Shown here piece by piece: positions 61,436 through 64,000 of a stretch of DNA of 64,000 nucleotides. Each line of letters begins with the position of its first letter. Position 1 is the stretch's first letter. The position numbers and the translations under genes are program-made. The notes beneath the pieces were generated by a model that saw nothing but the letters and a program-made list of their open reading frames with translations, did no database searches and was not told the origin of the DNA. Origin of the DNA: Nautilia profundicola AmH (GTDB lineage Bacteria; Campylobacterota; Campylobacteria; Campylobacterales; Nautiliaceae); contig NC_012115.1 of the NCBI RefSeq assembly GCF_000021725.1, forward strand, positions 266,501 to 330,500. The letters run 5' to 3'.

Positions 61436-64000
61436 TTATTTCAACTCTCCCCATCTTTTTCCGAAACTGATTCCCACTTTCAAAGGCACTTCGAGTTTGA
61501 AGACGTTTTGCATAATTTTTTTATATTCGTATGCCTCGTCACGTGAATCTATTTCGAAAATAAGTTCATCGTGTATTTGTAAAAGCATTTTAGCTTTTGG
61601 GAATCGCTGTTTGATTTCTATCATCGCTTTTTTGATAATATCGGCCGCACTTCCCTGGAATATCGTATTTACGGCTTCTCTTTCAAAATTTGCGAGTGTT
61701 CTTGCGTTTGCCGCCGCGAAGTCAAAAAACCTTCTTCTTTTAAGAAGTGTTTCCACGTATCCTTTTTCCCTTGCTTCTATTTTGGTGTTTTCCAAAAACG
61801 TTTTGACGGTAGGGAAAGAAGCGAAATATTTTTCTATAAATTCTTTGGCTTCTTTTGTGGAAACGTTTATGGTTTCGCTGAGTTTCTTAGGTCCCATACC
61901 GTATATAAGTCCGAAGTTTATAGATTTTGCCACCGGGCGGTATTCTTTTGCCCTGTTTTCCCCGAAAATTTTTACCGCCGTTTCGAGGTGAATGTCTTTG
62001 TCTTCCAAAAAGGCGTTTATCAAATGTTCGTCTTTTGAGAAGTGTGCCAAGAGTCTGAGTTCAATCTGAGAATAATCCAAACTTACGAACTCTTTTTCAG
62101 CTACAAATGCGTCACGTATGTTTATATCCGTTGAAGTCGGGATATTTTGAAGATTCGGGTTTTTGCTTGAAAGTCTGCCTGTAGCCGTTCCGGTTTGAAG
62201 GAAGTTAGTGTATATTTTGTGATTCGGGTCTTTTTTGGCGTACTCCTGCAGAGGAATGATGTATGTGCTTAAAAGTTTGTCAAGTTTGCGGTATTCAAGC
62301 AGTTTTTCAATAATCGGATGTGTTCCTTTTAGGGATGTCAGGACTTTTTCGTCTGTTGAGTAGCCTGTTTTTGTTTTTCTTTTTACAGGCAGTTTTAACA
62401 CTTCAAAAAGAATATGAGCCAGCTGTTTTGTAGATTTGATATTGAATTCGCTGCCGGCGTATCTATATATTTCCTGCGTGAGGTTTTCAAGTTTTTCAGT
62501 GGTTTCGGTTTGAAGTTTTTGCATATATTCTATGTCAAGCTTTATTCCTTGAGATTCTATATCGATTAAAAGATTTATAAAAGGCATTTCGATATTTTCT
62601 ATATCCCACTTTACTTCTTCCCAGAGTTTTTCTTTTAGTATTTCATACAGTTTAAGAGAAATAAGTGCGTCTTCAGCCGCGTATTTTGCGGCTTCCTGGA
62701 TGTCGACTTCCGAGAAGTTTTTTCTTTTTCCTATCACTTCTTTGAATTTTATATTTTGATGGTCAAGGTATCTTTTGGCTACACTGTCAAGTCCGACCGG
62801 GCTGTCCGGGTCGAGTATCCATGCCAGTATCATCGTGTCTGCATGAGGGGTTGGAATTTCAAGGCCATATTTTTTAAGCATTTTGAAGTCAAATTTCAGG
62901 TTATGTCCTATTACCTTTTTATCAAGAATTTTTTGTATTGCTTTTAGAGCCGTTTTTTCAGGAATTTGATCCGTTACCCCCAAATAAAAATGATTGATAG
63001 GTACATAATAGGCTTTGTTTTTTTCATAAGCAAAACTGAAACCAACAATATTCGGATTTTCAAGGCTGTCGGTTTCGGTATCGAATGCTACTATTTTATC
63101 TTCAATTTTATCAATTATTTCAAAAAGCTCTTTTTCGTTTTCTATAAGTACAGCATCAAATTTTACCTGATTATCCGGCATTTTGGTTTTGACGTAAAGA
63201 CCGTCTTTTTTTACTCTCTCAAGTATCGATGTTATATCCAAGTCTATCAATTTGTCGGCTACTTTGAGTATTGGGTTGATTTCCGGATATTTAAACTCTT
63301 CAAGGTTGATGTTATCAAACAGATCTGTTTTAAGGGTTACAAGCTCACGGCTTAAAAATGCGTTTTCTTTGTCTGCAAGGAGTTTTTTTTGAAGGGCGCC
63401 TTTTATTTCGTCGATATGGTCGTATAAATTTTCAAGAGTTTTATATTGGTTTATCAGTTTTGCGGCTGTTTTGACGCCTACGCCTTTTACACCCGGAATA
63501 TTATCGCTTGAATCTCCTACAAGCGCCTGAAAATTTATAAAATCTTTAGGGTGAACGCCGAATTTTTCTATACATTTGGCTTCGTTGATTTCCACTTTTT
63601 TAATTGGGTCGAATATAACTATTTTATCGTCGTCTATGAGTTGGTACATATCTTTGTCATGACTAACTATTTTTACTTTAATACCCTGACTTGCCGCTAA
63701 CTTAGCAAGGCTTGCTATTATGTCGTCACTTTCATATCCCGGGATTTCAAGCATTTTAAAGCCCATTTCATTAATTAGTTCAATTGCTACCGGAAGTTGA
63801 GTTTTCAAATCTTCCGGAGCTTCTGGGCGGTTTGCTTTATAGTCTTTGAAAATCTCTTTTCTGAATGTGTCTTTTTCTTTTGAATCTAAAGTAAAAACAA
63901 TATAATCCGTTTCAAAATCCCTCCCGAGTGACGCTACAAAATTTAAAAACCCTGTAATCATTCCCGTTGGGAATCCTTTTTTGCTTTTGAGAGGCGGCAG
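61436..64000 (-). CDS. polA: DNA polymerase I (N-terminus cut by the right edge)
   Basis: The frame stays open to the window end, so about 15-20 residues are missing; the ATG at 63961 is internal (LPPLKSKKGFPTGMITG reads on past it). Visible domains in order: 5' nuclease (VKGVGVKTAAKLINQY), 3'-5' exonuclease with the metal residues in VAFDTETDSLENP, GHNLKFDFKML and YAAEDALISL, and the polymerase with TATGRLSSKNPNLQNIP, SLDYSQIELRLLAHFS, RPVAKSINFGLIYGMG and LQIHDELIFE. The exonuclease residues are kept, so proofreading is likely. It processes Okazaki fragments and repair gaps. Confidence 0.95.
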   Translation of the reverse strand: MPPLKSKKGFPTGMITGFLNFVASLGRDFETDYIVFTLDSKEKDTFRKEIFKDYKANRPEAPEDLKTQLPVAIELINEMGFKMLEIPGYESDDIIASLAKLAASQGIKVKIVSHDKDMYQLIDDDKIVIFDPIKKVEINEAKCIEKFGVHPKDFINFQALVGDSSDNIPGVKGVGVKTAAKLINQYKTLENLYDHIDEIKGALQKKLLADKENAFLSRELVTLKTDLFDNINLEEFKYPEINPILKVADKLIDLDITSILERVKKDGLYVKTKMPDNQVKFDAVLIENEKELFEIIDKIEDKIVAFDTETDSLENPNIVGFSFAYEKNKAYYVPINHFYLGVTDQIPEKTALKAIQKILDKKVIGHNLKFDFKMLKKYGLEIPTPHADTMILAWILDPDSPVGLDSVAKRYLDHQNIKFKEVIGKRKNFSEVDIQEAAKYAAEDALISLKLYEILKEKLWEEVKWDIENIEMPFINLLIDIESQGIKLDIEYMQKLQTETTEKLENLTQEIYRYAGSEFNIKSTKQLAHILFEVLKLPVKRKTKTGYSTDEKVLTSLKGTHPIIEKLLEYRKLDKLLSTYIIPLQEYAKKDPNHKIYTNFLQTGTATGRLSSKNPNLQNIPTSTDINIRDAFVAEKEFVSLDYSQIELRLLAHFSKDEHLINAFLEDKDIHLETAVKIFGENRAKEYRPVAKSINFGLIYGMGPKKLSETINVSTKEAKEFIEKYFASFPTVKTFLENTKIEAREKGYVETLLKRRRFFDFAAANARTLANFEREAVNTIFQGSAADIIKKAMIEIKQRFPKAKMLLQIHDELIFEIDSRDEAYEYKKIMQNVFKLEVPLKVGISFGKRWGELK

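Noticed and set aside
61497-61991. 164-codon plus-strand frame inside polA
   Set aside because: It is antisense to the conserved polymerase domain, with the Ser/Leu-rich composition of a shadow frame.

Overview
The window is a gene-dense, AT-rich stretch of bacterial chromosome. Its gene order and families point to a Campylobacterota (epsilonproteobacterial) genome, most likely Nautiliales-like (Nautilia/Caminibacter/Lebetimonas); this is inferred from content, not from a database search. Supporting signs are: the order fmt-birA-parA-parB-atpF'FHAGDC-tolQRAB-pal-cpoB-slyD-fabD-mtnN, which I recall from Campylobacter jejuni; the quartet ispDF / HP1021-type regulator / ATP-sulfurylase-like gene / pgpA; lpxB-greA-cheV-cheA-cheW; a bifunctional IspDF; and a MagIII glycosylase. 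Promoters mostly show a strong TATAAT or TAAAAT -10 with little -35. No rRNA, tRNA, CRISPR array, prophage or intact transposase gene is visible.

Layout: 1-4.8 kb phosphate uptake (pstS, cut by the left edge, then pstC, pstA, pstB and a Pit permease). 4.8-5.5 kb is a non-coding cluster of degenerate inverted-repeat elements. 5.5-19.2 kb is one co-directional block: fmt, birA, parAB, the F1 and stator genes of ATP synthase, the Tol-Pal system and slyD. 19.3-27 kb carries fabD, a nitrilase-family amidase, mtnN, a DUF945-like protein, ttcA, mnmA, prs, an IMPACT-family protein and a secreted RNase T2. 27-32 kb is on the minus strand: an APC permease, pgpA, an ATP-sulfurylase-like protein, an HP1021-like orphan regulator and ispDF. 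32-36 kb holds a CAP-domain lipoprotein, thiC and mrp. 36-40 kb holds a secreted unknown, a CDF metal transporter with a candidate ArsR/SmtB-type operator, an FmdE-like protein, a methyltransferase and a DUF502 protein. 39.9-52.5 kb runs rightward: addA, a 52-aa ORF, lpxB, a chemoreceptor with two periplasmic CZB-like domains, greA, dut, argC, an LpxH-like phosphoesterase, cheV, cheA and cheW. 52.5-56.4 kb is on the minus strand (speA, hisS, a barrel-like protein). 56.4-61.4 kb runs rightward (ymdB, magIII, a YgjP-like protease, rmuC, an unknown), with a newly noticed 36-aa ORF on the minus strand. polA runs off the right edge.

Biologically, the block joins building the proton motive force machinery (ATP synthase) directly to spending it (Tol-Pal), with overlapping genes. 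The che genes form one operon headed by a lipid A gene. The most unusual DNA-level features are: short tandem heptamers (AAAATGG and AAAAGTG/T types) that lie between genes but also inside addA, lpxB, magIII and the 52-aa ORF, and supply the start codons of birA and the LpxH-like gene; a family of small inverted-repeat elements with AGTGTCTGTCACT ends; a promoter set inside the loop of a hairpin; and several perfect palindromes at promoters or ribosome binding sites.
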